64,000 nucleotides of DNA, from positions 2,294,001 through 2,358,000 of the forward strand of contig NZ_CP019327.1 in NCBI RefSeq assembly GCF_001971705.1, given 5' to 3'. The notes under the pieces were generated by a model, which ran no database searches, was not told the DNA's origin, and was given only the letters and a program-made list of their open reading frames with translations. The stretch is from Natronorubrum daqingense (GTDB lineage: Archaea; Halobacteriota; Halobacteria; Halobacteriales; Natrialbaceae). A program made the position numbers and the translations under genes. This document shows positions 8,583-17,016 of this stretch, one piece after another; the first letter of the stretch is position 1, and the number at the start of each line of letters is the position of its first letter.

Positions 8583-8984
8583 CTAGTCGTCGATTTCGTG
8601 TGGGTCCAGCCCCGGATCGTCGACGGCTGGGGCACCAATTGCGAGCACGACCCCCTGTTCGTCGCCGACGTTGCGGTGGCCGTGGCCAATCTCTGGTTTG
8701 GCGATCCAGAACGTCCCCGCGTCGGCCTCGACGAACTCCTCCTCGCCCGACCGGCCGAGTTTCAGCGAGAATTCGCCCTCGAGGGCGTAGAAGATCTCCT
8801 CTTGCTCGCTGTGTGCGTGATACTGGATCTCTTCGCCGGGCTCGAAGTACCAAAGTTTGAGTTGGACGTCGTCAGTGTCGAGAACCTCGTCGAGCGCCCG
8901 AATCTGCAGGTCCGGCGGGACGTCGTCGGTCTCGGAGAGATCAGTGAGCGGAACGTCGTCGGTGTGTACGACCTCGTACTCCAT
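8583..8984 (-). CDS. Cupin-domain protein
   Basis: The protein has 133 residues starting MEYEVVHTDDVPLTD. The cupin metal motif is visible: YHAHSEQEEIFYALEGEFSL (His, His, Glu) and, further on, GHGHRNVG with the last His. It ends VDDPGLDPHEIDD. Such one-domain cupins bind a divalent metal and a small carboxylate or sugar; the substrate cannot be told from sequence. The upstream in-frame ATG at 9035 adds 17 hydrophobic residues that do not belong to the fold, so ATG 8984 was chosen. Confidence 0.85.
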   Translation of the reverse strand: MEYEVVHTDDVPLTDLSETDDVPPDLQIRALDEVLDTDDVQLKLWYFEPGEEIQYHAHSEQEEIFYALEGEFSLKLGRSGEEEFVEADAGTFWIAKPEIGHGHRNVGDEQGVVLAIGAPAVDDPGLDPHEIDD

Positions 8985-9130
8985 GCTACAAGAACGCACG
9001 ACAACGAGTGTCAAAAGTGTACAGTCGACCGGCATCGCTTGCTGGTTTTCGCGGGAACGTAATGGTTCGAGTTCGGTTGCTCGAGTCCGTTTCGGGTGCG
9101 AACGTGATCCGAGTCGGCCGCGAAAACAGC

Positions 9131-9670
9131 TTACTCGAAGACGACTGCACGCTCGTCGTCGGGAACCGTCGCACCCTCCTGGACCGCGAACGCCTCGTGG
9201 ACGCGCTCGTAGGTCTCTTCGAGTGCCTCGACGATCACCGACGTGTCGCTGAGGACGGGCATGAAGTTGGTATCGCCCTGCCAGCGCGGGACGACGTGGG
9301 TGTGGAGGTGGTCACCGATCGACCCACCCGCGCCATCACCGAGGTTCAAGCCCGCGTTGAAGCCGTCTGGCTCGAGAGCGACCTCGAGGGCGTCGAACGT
9401 TCGCTGTTTCAAGCGGGCGTGGTCGAGCAGTTGCTCGTCGGTAAGGTCGCTGTACGAGCCGGTGTGTGCGTGGGGAATCACCATCGTATGGCCCGGATTG
9501 TAGGGGTAGTTGTTCAAGAGGACGAAGGCGTGTTCGCTGCGCGCGACGAGCAAATTGTCCCGCTCGGCGGGGAGATCCGGCAGTTCACAGAAGACGCACT
9601 CGTCGATATCGGGGTTTTTCTCCTCGCGCCTGATCCACTCGATTCGCCACGGTGCAAAGACCTGATCCAT
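9131..9670 (-). CDS. HIT-family nucleotide hydrolase/phosphorylase
   Basis: The protein has 179 residues. It begins MDQVFAPWRIEWI, a signature of the Ap4A-phosphorylase/FHIT-like branch. A CVFCEL pair binds zinc, NNYPYNPGHTMVIPH is the substrate strand, and the HIT triad is GDHLHTHVVPRW. It should cleave dinucleoside polyphosphates or nucleoside phosphoramidates. A TTTTAGG element at 9694-9700 on the coding strand is about 26 bases before ATG 9670 and supports this start over GTG 9679. Confidence 0.9.
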   Translation of the reverse strand: MDQVFAPWRIEWIRREEKNPDIDECVFCELPDLPAERDNLLVARSEHAFVLLNNYPYNPGHTMVIPHAHTGSYSDLTDEQLLDHARLKQRTFDALEVALEPDGFNAGLNLGDGAGGSIGDHLHTHVVPRWQGDTNFMPVLSDTSVIVEALEETYERVHEAFAVQEGATVPDDERAVVFE

Positions 9671-9858
9671 ATCCACCACCCACTCGAGAGCCGCCTAAAA
9701 CGTTTTACTCGGGCCGGTTAGACCGAACGTCTGTACCCATCGGACACTGGTAATCGAATACCAAAATAGTACGGTTTACCGATTTCCAAGGAGTAACTGT
9801 CCGATAGCAACGATTAGTAGAATATTTGTTATACGTGAGCTCCAACAGCTCTCGAGGG

Positions 9859-9874
9859 CGAAACGGCCGTTTCG
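9859..9874. repeat. 16-bp perfect palindrome containing AAACGGCCGTTT
   Basis: CGAAACGGCCGTTTCG reads the same on both strands and lies in the 285-base gap between the divergent HIT and zinc-ribbon genes. The same 12-base core AAACGGCCGTTT recurs as a palindrome at 48775-48786 in another intergenic gap. It may be a regulator site. Confidence 0.4.
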
Positions 9875-9915
9875 GTGTCGCTCTGTCATATGATCCACGT
9901 ACCGGTCCGAATCAA

Positions 9916-9937
9916 AGGGGGGTTTTAAGTCCCCCCT
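9916..9937 (+). promoter_or_regulatory. TATA box embedded in a G6/C6 palindrome
   Basis: GGGGGGTTTTAAGTCCCCCC occupies 9917-9936, and the arms extend one more base on each side (A/T). The TTTTAA core at 9923-9928 is 28-33 bases before ATG 9956 and is the evident TATA box. A protein or single-strand structure that uses the palindrome would directly cover the promoter. Confidence 0.6.
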
Positions 9938-9955
9938 ATCAGAAGAAGTGGATTA

Positions 9956-10156
9956 ATGGCAACGACTGACGACTCTGTCAATGGGCTAACTGAACACTGT
10001 GACGACTGCGACCTCGAGACGCTCCACGAAGTGTCCGTCCAGCTCCGAACGGAAAGTGGAAAGGAAGAAAACGCCGAGTTCTCCCGCGAACCGTACCGCG
10101 TCGCCGAATGTCAACGGTGTGGGTCCCGTTCGAGTCAGCGAATGAACAACGCCTGA
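9956..10156 (+). CDS. Small haloarchaeal zinc beta-ribbon protein (DUF7835-like)
   Basis: The protein has 66 residues. It has two CxxC pairs, CDDC near 15-18 and CQRC near 53-56, with an acidic linker containing LHEVSVQLRTES and FSREPYRV. It ends QRMNNA. From memory, this pattern is conserved as a short stand-alone protein across halophilic archaea, without a known function. A zinc-binding fold is clear; DNA, RNA or protein binding is open. Its promoter carries an unusual palindrome around the TATA box. Confidence 0.85.
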   Translation: MATTDDSVNGLTEHCDDCDLETLHEVSVQLRTESGKEENAEFSREPYRVAECQRCGSRSSQRMNNA

Positions 10157-10231
10157 AGTCGCTCGAGGCGAGCATCCGTATCCAGTCAATCTATCAGTAG
10201 CAGTGAATAGCATTCACCACTGACAATCTGC

Positions 10232-11128
10232 TTATGCGGTCGTCACTTCACAGCCGTCTTCGGTGACGATAATCGTGTGTTCTTTTTGGCTGACGAGGAA
10301 GCCGTCGTCCTCTTTGAGAACCGGGTAGCCGTGGACGATGTTGTTGCGTTTGAGTCGGCGCAGCGCCATCTCGGCTCGATCCGTCTCGAGCCAGCGCGTC
10401 GCAAACGGGAGGGTGCGAAACTCCTCGGTGATCTGCTCGAGTGCGTTCCGAGCCTGCCGGTTTCGGATGGAGCCCTCGCGCTCGAGGGAGAAGATTTCCT
10501 CGCTGGCACCCTCGGTGACCTTGCCGCCACCGTCGGTCGCGAACGGCTCGATCGCGACGACGTCGCCAGCCTCGAGTTCCGTGCCCTGGGAGACGGCGCG
10601 GTTCGGGATGTTCGGACTGGTGTGTTGTTCCCAGTGACCCAGTCCGTGGCCCGTCAGGTTGACGACTGGGTTGAAGCCGTAGCCGTCGATGACGTCCTCG
10701 ATTTCGGCACCGATCTCGCCCGTCTCGACACCTGGCTCGATCACGTCGATCGCGGCCTCGAGGGCTTCTCCGGGGGCCTCGGCGAGTTCGGGATTCCCGG
10801 AGAGGTCGACGGTAATCGCCGTGTCTGCGAGCCACCCGTCGATGTGGACGCCGATGTCGAGGTTGATCATCTCCTCGCCGAAGGTCGACTCGTCGTCGAT
10901 CGACGGCGTCGCGTGGGCTGCCTCTTCGTCGATGGAGATATTGACGGGGAACGCTGGTTTGCCGCCGAGTTCGCGGATCCGATCCTCGGCGTACTCTGCG
11001 ATCTCGAGGTGGCTCGCGCCGACCTCGACGCGCTCGGCAGTCTCTTCGCGCACCTGCGAGAGGATCTCCCCTGCTTCGCGGTGCTTTTCGTACATCTCGG
11101 ACTCGAGGTCCACCTCGGATTCGGCCAT
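10232..11128 (-). CDS. map: Methionine aminopeptidase, type II
   Basis: The protein has 298 residues and removes the initiator methionine from nascent proteins. It begins MAESEVDLESEMYEKHREAGEIL. The pita-bread metallopeptidase ligands are visible in order: INLDIGVHIDGWLADTAIT (two Asp), LTGHGLGHW (His), VVAIEPFATDGG (Glu) and KEHTIIVTEDG near the end (Glu). The insert typical of type II enzymes lies between the last two. A TTTTTG element at 11152-11157 sits about 26 bases upstream, so ATG 11128 is the start. The much longer frame through 12034 overlaps the asparaginase gene and is not real. Confidence 0.95.
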   Translation of the reverse strand: MAESEVDLESEMYEKHREAGEILSQVREETAERVEVGASHLEIAEYAEDRIRELGGKPAFPVNISIDEEAAHATPSIDDESTFGEEMINLDIGVHIDGWLADTAITVDLSGNPELAEAPGEALEAAIDVIEPGVETGEIGAEIEDVIDGYGFNPVVNLTGHGLGHWEQHTSPNIPNRAVSQGTELEAGDVVAIEPFATDGGGKVTEGASEEIFSLEREGSIRNRQARNALEQITEEFRTLPFATRWLETDRAEMALRRLKRNNIVHGYPVLKEDDGFLVSQKEHTIIVTEDGCEVTTA

Positions 11129-11198
11129 GGGTCGGGGTTGTACCGGTCGACAAAAAGAGGTTCCGTCTCTCGTCGGCGTCATCGACCCCGTCGGCTGT

Positions 11199-11333
11199 TC
11201 AAATCGACGGCTGGACGCGAGCGTCGGCGTCGATCCACTCACACTCCGGACACGCAGCGACACCTTGTACGTTCGAGAGCGTCGACGAACACTGCGGACA
11301 CTGGCGTGAGGGGTAATACGGCGTTTCGAGCAT
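11199..11333 (-). CDS. 44-residue zinc-ribbon protein
   Basis: This small frame reads [19 protein letters not shown], then a second CPEC pair, and ends [12 protein letters not shown]. Two CxxC knuckles 16 residues apart with a short hydrophobic core make a rubredoxin-type zinc ribbon. It lies just upstream of the methionine aminopeptidase on the same strand, with a 70-base gap. No function can be assigned. Confidence 0.65.
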   Translation of the reverse strand: MLETPYYPSRQCPQCSSTLSNVQGVAACPECEWIDADARVQPSI

Positions 11334-11412
11334 ACGTCCGACGACGGGAACGACAATAATAAAACTACGTCTCGTCGATCGTCGAAATTCTCGAGAGTGC
11401 CGTGTGGATTGT

Positions 11413-12312
11413 TTACGAGTGGCGTGTCGCTCGAGCGGTTTGCATCGCGTCGCTGTTGTACGCCGACCCCAAGGTGCCCCGTGCGTCGATCGCAATGACG
11501 CCTGCGGTCGACCCGGTGAGTTCCCCGAACTCCTCGATCGCTATCGTCGCGGCGTCCTGGGCGTCTCGACCGCACTCGACGTGCCGAGCGACGCGCCTCG
11601 AGAGCGTGACGCGAGCGATATCCTCGCCGGCACCGGTCGCGCTGACGGCCGCTGCGGGCGAGCAGTAAAAGCCCGAGCCGACCTGCGGAACGTCTCCCAC
11701 GCGACCCGCGAGCGCGAGCCACCGGCCGCCGGTCGAGGTCGCCGCAGCGAGTGAGTTGCCGTCGAACGCGACCGCGCCGACGGTGTCGTGATCCTTCGGA
11801 TTCCCGTCCTCGTCGCGGCCGTCCGGGTCCGACTGGCCGTAGCGCTCGCGGATCCACTTGAGGTGCTCGCGGGCGTCTCCGTCGGGGGCCTCGAGGTCGG
11901 TCCACCGTTCGCGGGTACGTTCGGACCAGAGGTCGACACCAGTCTCGATATCGAACGCCTCGGCGAGGGACACGGCGTGTTCGCCCGAGACGAAGCCGTG
12001 TGGGGACTCTTCCATAACGACTCGAGCGACGCACAGCGCGTGTTCGACGTTCGGCATCGAACAGGCCGCGCCGACCTCCCGGTCGTCGGTCATGATTCCG
12101 GCGTCCGTGCGGATCGTGCCGTCGCTCTGGACCGCGCTGCCGACGCCGGCGTTGAATCGCGGATCCGACTCGAGGATGGCGATGGCCGCCTCGAGCGCGT
12201 CGACGGGAGTCGTCTGTGCTGCTCCGGTGTCAGCGGCGCGGTCGAGGACCGTCTGCCGGGGTTTGGGGTCGTCGGGATCGCTGCCAGCGCCGCCGTGAAC
12301 GAGTACCTGCAT
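11413..12312 (-). CDS. Isoaspartyl peptidase / plant-type L-asparaginase (Ntn hydrolase)
   Basis: The protein has 299 residues and begins [12 protein letters not shown], the usual opening of this family. The autocleavage site is in [13 protein letters not shown] near residue 170; the Thr becomes the nucleophile of the beta subunit. [17 protein letters not shown] and later [10 protein letters not shown] follow the family pattern. It cleaves isoaspartyl dipeptides and asparagine, which matters for damaged-protein turnover. An upstream extension to 12492 has no family similarity, so ATG 12312 was chosen. Confidence 0.9.
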   Translation of the reverse strand: MQVLVHGGAGSDPDDPKPRQTVLDRAADTGAAQTTPVDALEAAIAILESDPRFNAGVGSAVQSDGTIRTDAGIMTDDREVGAACSMPNVEHALCVARVVMEESPHGFVSGEHAVSLAEAFDIETGVDLWSERTRERWTDLEAPDGDAREHLKWIRERYGQSDPDGRDEDGNPKDHDTVGAVAFDGNSLAAATSTGGRWLALAGRVGDVPQVGSGFYCSPAAAVSATGAGEDIARVTLSRRVARHVECGRDAQDAATIAIEEFGELTGSTAGVIAIDARGTLGSAYNSDAMQTARATRHS

Positions 12313-12411
12313 GCGTAGCTTCCAGTGGGTCGCTCCGACGAGAACGGTTTGTCGGTTCGTCACGCCGAAATCCCTACACTTACCACAGCGGCCTGTGTAC
12401 CGCTGACGACA

Positions 12412-12693
12412 ATGACACCAGTCGCGATACTCGCCGCGTTCTGCGGGGCGATGGCTGTGATTGCGATCGGTCGACTGGTACTCGACGAGCATCGGGATTG
12501 GGTCGATATCGGGTCCGTACTCGTCGTCATCGGGATTACCGTACTCGCCACGTTCTGGGCTGCACTCGAGGAGGGGTGGTTCTCACTAGTCGGGCAAACC
12601 GCACTGGCACTCATCGGCACCATTATCGTCGGCGCGGGTGTCGCGGTGATGGTCCGATACTGGAACACTGCTCAACTGTCCAACGCGTCCTGA
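12412..12693 (+). CDS. Small three-helix membrane protein
   Basis: The protein has 93 residues with three hydrophobic segments at about 2-19, 29-46 and 58-82. It ends QLSNAS. I recognise no family. Its last codons and stop are duplicated immediately downstream (second copy at 12697-12719), so the 3' end has undergone a recent tandem duplication that does not change the protein. Confidence 0.65.
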   Translation: MTPVAILAAFCGAMAVIAIGRLVLDEHRDWVDIGSVLVVIGITVLATFWAALEEGWFSLVGQTALALIGTIIVGAGVAVMVRYWNTAQLSNAS

Positions 12694-12719
12694 ACCCTCA
12701 ACTGTCCAACGCGTCCTGA
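12671..12719. repeat. Perfect 23-bp direct repeat spanning a stop codon
   Basis: The 23 bases at 12671-12693, ending with the TGA stop of the small membrane protein, recur exactly at 12697-12719. The repeat period is 26 bases. The second copy sits entirely outside the gene. Confidence 0.9.
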
Positions 12720-12891
12720 CGCGAATTTCGTCGCTCGCCCGCCTCTGACATCTTATATAATGAACAATACAGCCGATGGGAAGTTGCGTTTCGACAACCG
12801 AATCGGGTGAAAGGCTCGAACTTTTCGAGTTGTGTGTGGCTCTTCGGGCGTGTCGTCAACTGTTCGTCGTCCGTCGATAGAAATGGGAGAC

Positions 12892-12898
12892 CTTTTAC
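12892..12898 (+). promoter_or_regulatory. TATA-like element of isocitrate dehydrogenase
   Basis: CTTTTAC at 12892-12898 is 27-33 bases before ATG 12925. It lies downstream of the alternative start codons at 12832 and 12883, which argues against them. Confidence 0.5.
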
Positions 12899-12924
12899 CC
12901 CCATCGAAGAACCGTACACACGAG

Positions 12925-14187
12925 ATGAGCTACGACAAGATCGAAGTCCCTGCCGAAGGGGAGAAGATCACGCTGAAGGAAGGTACCGAAACCGAACTCG
13001 AGGTACCTGACAACCCGATTATCCCGATTATCTACGGTGACGGTGTGGGCAGCGACGTCGGCCCCGCCGCACAGAAGGTCCTCGAGGCAGCCGCAGAGGC
13101 GACCGGTCGCGACATCAACTGGATGCGCGTCTACGCCGGCGAATCCGCTCGAGAGAAGTACGACGAGAACCTGCCGGACGAGACCGTCGAGGCCATCAAG
13201 GAACACCGCGTCGCGATCAAGGGTCCGCTGACGACGCCCGTCGGCGCCGGCTTCCGATCGCTGAACGTCGGCCTGCGAAAACTGCTCGACCTCTACGCGA
13301 ACGTCCGACCAACCTACCACATGGAGGGCGTTCCATCCCCTGTCTCCGAGCCCGAGCAGATGGACATGGTCACCTTCCGAGAGAACACGGAAGACGTCTA
13401 CGCCGGCATCGAGTGGGAAGCCGGTTCCGACGAAGTCCAAGAAGTCAAGGAGTTCGTCGAAGGAGAGATGGGCGAAGACGACGTCATCCACGACGGTCCC
13501 GTCGGTATCGGCGTCAAGCCGATTACGGAGTTCGGCACGAAGCGACTCGTCCGCCGCGCCATCGACTACGCCCTCGAACACGATCGTGACTCCGTTACCC
13601 TCGTCCACAAGGGTAACATCATGAAGTTCACCGAAGGCCAGTTCCGAGACTGGGGCTACGAAGTCGCAGAAGAGGAGTACGGTGAGGAAGTCATCACCGA
13701 GGACACGCTCTGGGAAGAACAAGACGGCGAAGTCGACGACGACACGCTCGTCGTCAACGACCGCATCGCCGACAACATGCTCCAGCAGTTGCTCACCCGA
13801 ACGGACAACTACGACGTCATCGCGACGATGAACCTGAACGGGGACTACATGTCCGACGCCGCCGGCGCACAGATCGGTGGCCTCGGCATCGCCCCCGGTT
13901 CGAACTTCGGCGACGGTCGACTCCTCGCAGAGCCAGTTCACGGCTCCGCACCCAAGTACGAGGGTCAGGACAAGGTCAACCCGACCGCCATGATCCTCTC
14001 GGGTCGCATGATGCTCGAGTACCTCGGCTGGACCGACGCCGCGGACCTCGTGCGCGACGCCGTCGAGGAGACCATCTCCTCGGGCAAGGTCACCTACGAC
14101 CTCGAACGACAACTCGAGGACGCCGAGAAACTCGCAACCAGCGAGTACGCCGACGAAGTCGTCGCGAACATCGAGAAACTCGCATAA
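12925..14187 (+). CDS. icd: NADP-dependent isocitrate dehydrogenase
   Basis: The protein has 420 residues and converts isocitrate to 2-oxoglutarate in the citric acid cycle. It begins MSYDKIEVPAEGEKITLKEG and closely follows the known Haloferax enzyme through its length. Substrate-site residues are seen in PVGAGFRSLNVGLRK (Ser/Asn/Arg) and NIMKFTEGQFRDWGY; metal Asp residues lie in MNLNGDYMSDAAGAQIGG. The start has a TATA-like box about 30 bases upstream. The stop codon lies in the loop of a perfect 12-bp hairpin. Confidence 0.97.
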   Translation: MSYDKIEVPAEGEKITLKEGTETELEVPDNPIIPIIYGDGVGSDVGPAAQKVLEAAAEATGRDINWMRVYAGESAREKYDENLPDETVEAIKEHRVAIKGPLTTPVGAGFRSLNVGLRKLLDLYANVRPTYHMEGVPSPVSEPEQMDMVTFRENTEDVYAGIEWEAGSDEVQEVKEFVEGEMGEDDVIHDGPVGIGVKPITEFGTKRLVRRAIDYALEHDRDSVTLVHKGNIMKFTEGQFRDWGYEVAEEEYGEEVITEDTLWEEQDGEVDDDTLVVNDRIADNMLQQLLTRTDNYDVIATMNLNGDYMSDAAGAQIGGLGIAPGSNFGDGRLLAEPVHGSAPKYEGQDKVNPTAMILSGRMMLEYLGWTDAADLVRDAVEETISSGKVTYDLERQLEDAEKLATSEYADEVVANIEKLA

Positions 14188-14199
14188 GCGAGTTTCTCG
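14172..14199 (+). terminator. 12-bp perfect hairpin with the icd stop codon in its loop
   Basis: CGAGAAACTCGC (14172-14183) and GCGAGTTTCTCG (14188-14199) are exact reverse complements separated by only ATAA. The loop therefore holds the TAA stop at 14185-14187. No long T-run follows directly, so it is either a stability/processing hairpin for the mRNA end or a terminator of a non-bacterial kind. Confidence 0.6.
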
Positions 14200-14536
14200 T
14201 CCTCTGGCGAGGGAGCCCCCAGACCATCGAACAGTTGGCGTCCGCCGACTTTTCGGCAAGTTAGGCGCTTCGGTCGACCATTTTTCGCTGCCGTCTTTGG
14301 ATTGTCGTAACTCTGGACCGTGATGTTCGTCGGACCCATTCTCGAGTGTCCGCAACTCGACAGCGAGGGCTCTCGAAGGCAGTGACGGCGATGGCGGGTG
14401 ATAGCAGTTAGTCCCCGGAGAGTAACTCGAGTCGATTTGTCGGCTATTCGAGACCGTACTAGAAAACTGGCGTAGCGTTCGTGAAACCATCGAATACCGT
14501 TATTCGCTGACACGGAATTGGAGCGAATTGACACGT
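14200..14536. other. Intergenic region without a gene
   Basis: About 340 bases between isocitrate dehydrogenase and the secreted hydrolase. No frame with plausible composition was found. The last 40 bases carry an AT-richer stretch (ATACCGTTATTCG) that may hold the promoter of the hydrolase. Confidence 0.4.
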
Positions 14537-15619
14537 ATGCCAACCCGCGACATGCTACCGACACCCCGTCGAGCGTTCCTCGCTGGGGCCGTCGGAACGA
14601 CGCTCGTCGGAACCACCGGCGTAACAGCCTCGAGTCACCGTGAGGAAACTCGAGACGAACCGAACGAGAAACGAACGCGTCCGTCGTGGAAACCGCCGGC
14701 CCACGACCTGGAGATGGACGACGGTCATCGGCTACGCGTCTGGGAACGGTCGCCCGAGGACCCCGAGGAAGCCGTGCTCTTCGTCCACGGGATGACCTAC
14801 GGCGGCGTTCCGATGTTCGATCCGCCCGTCGCGAAGGACTTCGGCTGGTTACCCTACGCCGCGGCGCGCGGGCAAGCAGCGTTCGCTCCCGATATGCGCG
14901 GCTACGGCGAGTCGGAGCCACCACGCGAGTACAGCGAACCGCCGGAGGCGAACGCGCCCCCGCTCTCGTTCGAACGCGAGGCGCGCGATTTGCTCGAGGT
15001 GACGCGCTGGCTGCGCGAGGACCGCGGCTTCGAGCGCATCCACTACGTCGGGTTGTCCGGAGGCACCTGGCGCGGCCGAGCGGTCTACGAACTCGCCGAC
15101 CCCGGCTACGAGACCGTCACGCTCGCGGGCGGATCCCTCGACACGCTCGAGGTGGGCGCGGATCCGGGCGGGCCAGCGTATCTGCCACACCAACGAGAGG
15201 AGTTTCTCGCGGGTTGGACCGGCGAAATTCCGGAGGGAAGGGATCACGACGAGTGGATCGGCGGCGGAGCGTTCACGGCTTCGGAGATCCAAACCGCCGT
15301 TTGGCGGGCCATTTTCGAGAGCGAGCAGGCTCTCGAGTCGGCGTCGAAATCGAACGACACAGAGACGATCATCGCGCCGTTCGTTCGCCAAGAACGTGAG
15401 TACCACCCGAAACAAATCACCGACCCGACGCTGGTCGTCCGATCCTCGAGCGACGAGACCATCTCCCGGGAGGGGGCGTTGAATCTCTACGACGCCGTCG
15501 GTGCGGCTGACGACCGAAAACAGTATCGAGAGATCGCGGGTGGGACCCACTTTAGCTTCCTCGAGCGAACCCGACACGAGTTCTTCCACGCGGTACACGA
15601 CTTCCAGCGACAGCACTGA
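14537..15619 (+). CDS. Tat-exported alpha/beta hydrolase
   Basis: The protein has 360 residues. The N-terminus PRRAFLAGAVGTTLVG is a twin-arginine signal, so the enzyme folds before export. The hydrolase core begins near 60 with AVLFVHGMTYGG (oxyanion hole), then FAPDMRGYGESE, and the nucleophile elbow GLSGG near residue 180. The acid is probably in the VVRSSSDETIS strand, and the His in GGTHFSFLE near the C-terminus. It could be an esterase or lipase; the substrate is unknown. ATG 14537 was preferred to the upstream TTG. Confidence 0.88.
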   Translation: MPTRDMLPTPRRAFLAGAVGTTLVGTTGVTASSHREETRDEPNEKRTRPSWKPPAHDLEMDDGHRLRVWERSPEDPEEAVLFVHGMTYGGVPMFDPPVAKDFGWLPYAAARGQAAFAPDMRGYGESEPPREYSEPPEANAPPLSFEREARDLLEVTRWLREDRGFERIHYVGLSGGTWRGRAVYELADPGYETVTLAGGSLDTLEVGADPGGPAYLPHQREEFLAGWTGEIPEGRDHDEWIGGGAFTASEIQTAVWRAIFESEQALESASKSNDTETIIAPFVRQEREYHPKQITDPTLVVRSSSDETISREGALNLYDAVGAADDRKQYREIAGGTHFSFLERTRHEFFHAVHDFQRQH

Positions 15620-15693
15620 CGGAGGGTCGTATCCCCCACTGCCTCCTCTCAGTGTCGTAACGCTCTCGGTACGGCAGTTCGAACGAGAGCGTA

Positions 15694-16125
15694 ATGGTCG
15701 AGGTACGAACGGTCGAGACAGCAGGGGAACGCGAGGACGCGTTCGCGGTCCGGCAGGTCGTCTTCGTCGAGGAGCAAGGCGTCGACGAGGACCTCGAGTA
15801 CGACGAGCACGAGGACGAGTCGACGCACTTCGTCGCCTACGACGGTGGCGAGCCAGTCGGTGCCGCTCGCCTCCGGAAGGCCAACTCGGGAGTCGGAAAG
15901 GTCGAACGTGTCGCCGTATTGGCCCCCTACCGCGAGGATGGCGTCGGGCGGGCGGTGATGAACGTCGTCGAAACCGAAGCAAGAAGTGAGGGACTCGAGT
16001 CGCTCAAACTCCACTCGCAAACGCATGCTGCGGAGTTCTATCGAACGCTCGGATACGAACGCTACGGCGAAGAGTTCCAAGAGGCGGGCATTCCGCACGT
16101 GAAGATGCGAAAGCCCCTCGAGTGA
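15694..16125 (+). CDS. GNAT-family N-acetyltransferase (ElaA-like)
   Basis: The protein has 143 residues. VRQVVFVEEQGVDEDLEYDE near residues 18-38 is the ElaA-type opening, and RVAVLAPYREDGVGRAVMNVVE holds the acetyl-CoA pyrophosphate loop. HSQTHAAEFYRTLGYE is the closing helix-strand common to the fold. The acceptor substrate cannot be predicted. It is convergent with the next gene, with 33 bases between stops. Confidence 0.88.
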   Translation: MVEVRTVETAGEREDAFAVRQVVFVEEQGVDEDLEYDEHEDESTHFVAYDGGEPVGAARLRKANSGVGKVERVAVLAPYREDGVGRAVMNVVETEARSEGLESLKLHSQTHAAEFYRTLGYERYGEEFQEAGIPHVKMRKPLE

Positions 16126-16158
16126 AGTCAAAATCGAGGTCGAGGGGAAGCGTTCCTC

Positions 16159-16938
16159 CTACTCGAGTCGTTCCTCCCACTCCTGTGCGGCCATCGACTC
16201 GCCGGTGACGGCGTGGGGGTCCTGTGCGGCGAGGCGAACCGCCGCATCGTCCATCACGTCCGGCTGGAGAATCTGCTGTCGCTCTTCTTCCGGCAGGTGC
16301 GCCCAGATATCGGTGTTGACGCGGCCGCCCGGATCCAACGCGTTGACGTTGATCCCCTCCTCGTCGGTCTCGAGCGCCGTCGTTCGGGTGAGGCCCTCGA
16401 GCCCCCACTTCGAACTGACGTAGCTGCCGGCACCAGCGATGGCACGTCGACCGAGGCCGGAAGAGATGTTGATGATGTTGCCTTGGCCCTGCTCGTACAT
16501 GTGGGGCAGCGTCTCGCGGGTGAACAGGAAGACACCTTTGAGGTTGACCTCGAGAACCGTGTCCCACTCCTCCTCGGAGACGTCCACGAGGCCGTTTCTC
16601 GAGTCTTGCATGCCGAGGAGACTCACGCCTGCGTTGTTGACGAGCGTGTCGATGCGACCGAACTCGTCGATCGTTCGGTCGATGACCCTCGCGACGGCGT
16701 CGCTGTCACGAACGTCCGCGGGCACGACGAGCGATTCGGTCGGGAGGTCGGCTGCGAGTTCTTCCAGTCGATCTTCGTCGCGAGCAGTGAGCGTCACGCG
16801 AGCACCTTCCTCGGCGAAGCGCTCGACCATCGAGCGACCCAGTCCGCGACTCGCGCCCGTGACGACGATTACGTCGTCGGCGAGTTCGTTGCCGGCTTCG
16901 GACACCGTCGGTGACCCCTCGTCATCAGGTGAGGACAT
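16159..16938 (-). CDS. Short-chain dehydrogenase/reductase
   Basis: The protein has 259 residues. The NAD(P) motif TGASRGLGRS is near residue 28, NNAG near 105, and the catalytic Ser/Tyr/Lys are in NISSGLG and SYVSSK. The C-terminus PHAVTGESMAAQEWEERLE is unusually acidic. The TARDEDR after the second strand suggests NADP preference. The substrate is unknown; fabG-like and alcohol dehydrogenase members share this layout. Confidence 0.9.
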   Translation of the reverse strand: MSSPDDEGSPTVSEAGNELADDVIVVTGASRGLGRSMVERFAEEGARVTLTARDEDRLEELAADLPTESLVVPADVRDSDAVARVIDRTIDEFGRIDTLVNNAGVSLLGMQDSRNGLVDVSEEEWDTVLEVNLKGVFLFTRETLPHMYEQGQGNIINISSGLGRRAIAGAGSYVSSKWGLEGLTRTTALETDEEGINVNALDPGGRVNTDIWAHLPEEERQQILQPDVMDDAAVRLAAQDPHAVTGESMAAQEWEERLE

Positions 16939-17016
16939 GCCACGACCATTGGTGGCGCGTACCTTGAACGTTCGTCCGGCTGAATCCGACCACCGCGGCC
17001 GCGTCAGCGGTCTCCG

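Noticed and set aside
11129-12034. Upstream extension of the methionine aminopeptidase frame to 600 residues
   Set aside because: The extension is Arg-rich, antisense-like noise overlapping the asparaginase gene on the same strand; a TATA-like box supports the short start.
12895-14490. Minus-strand 531-codon frame opposite isocitrate dehydrogenase
   Set aside because: Antisense shadow of icd with no recognisable domain.
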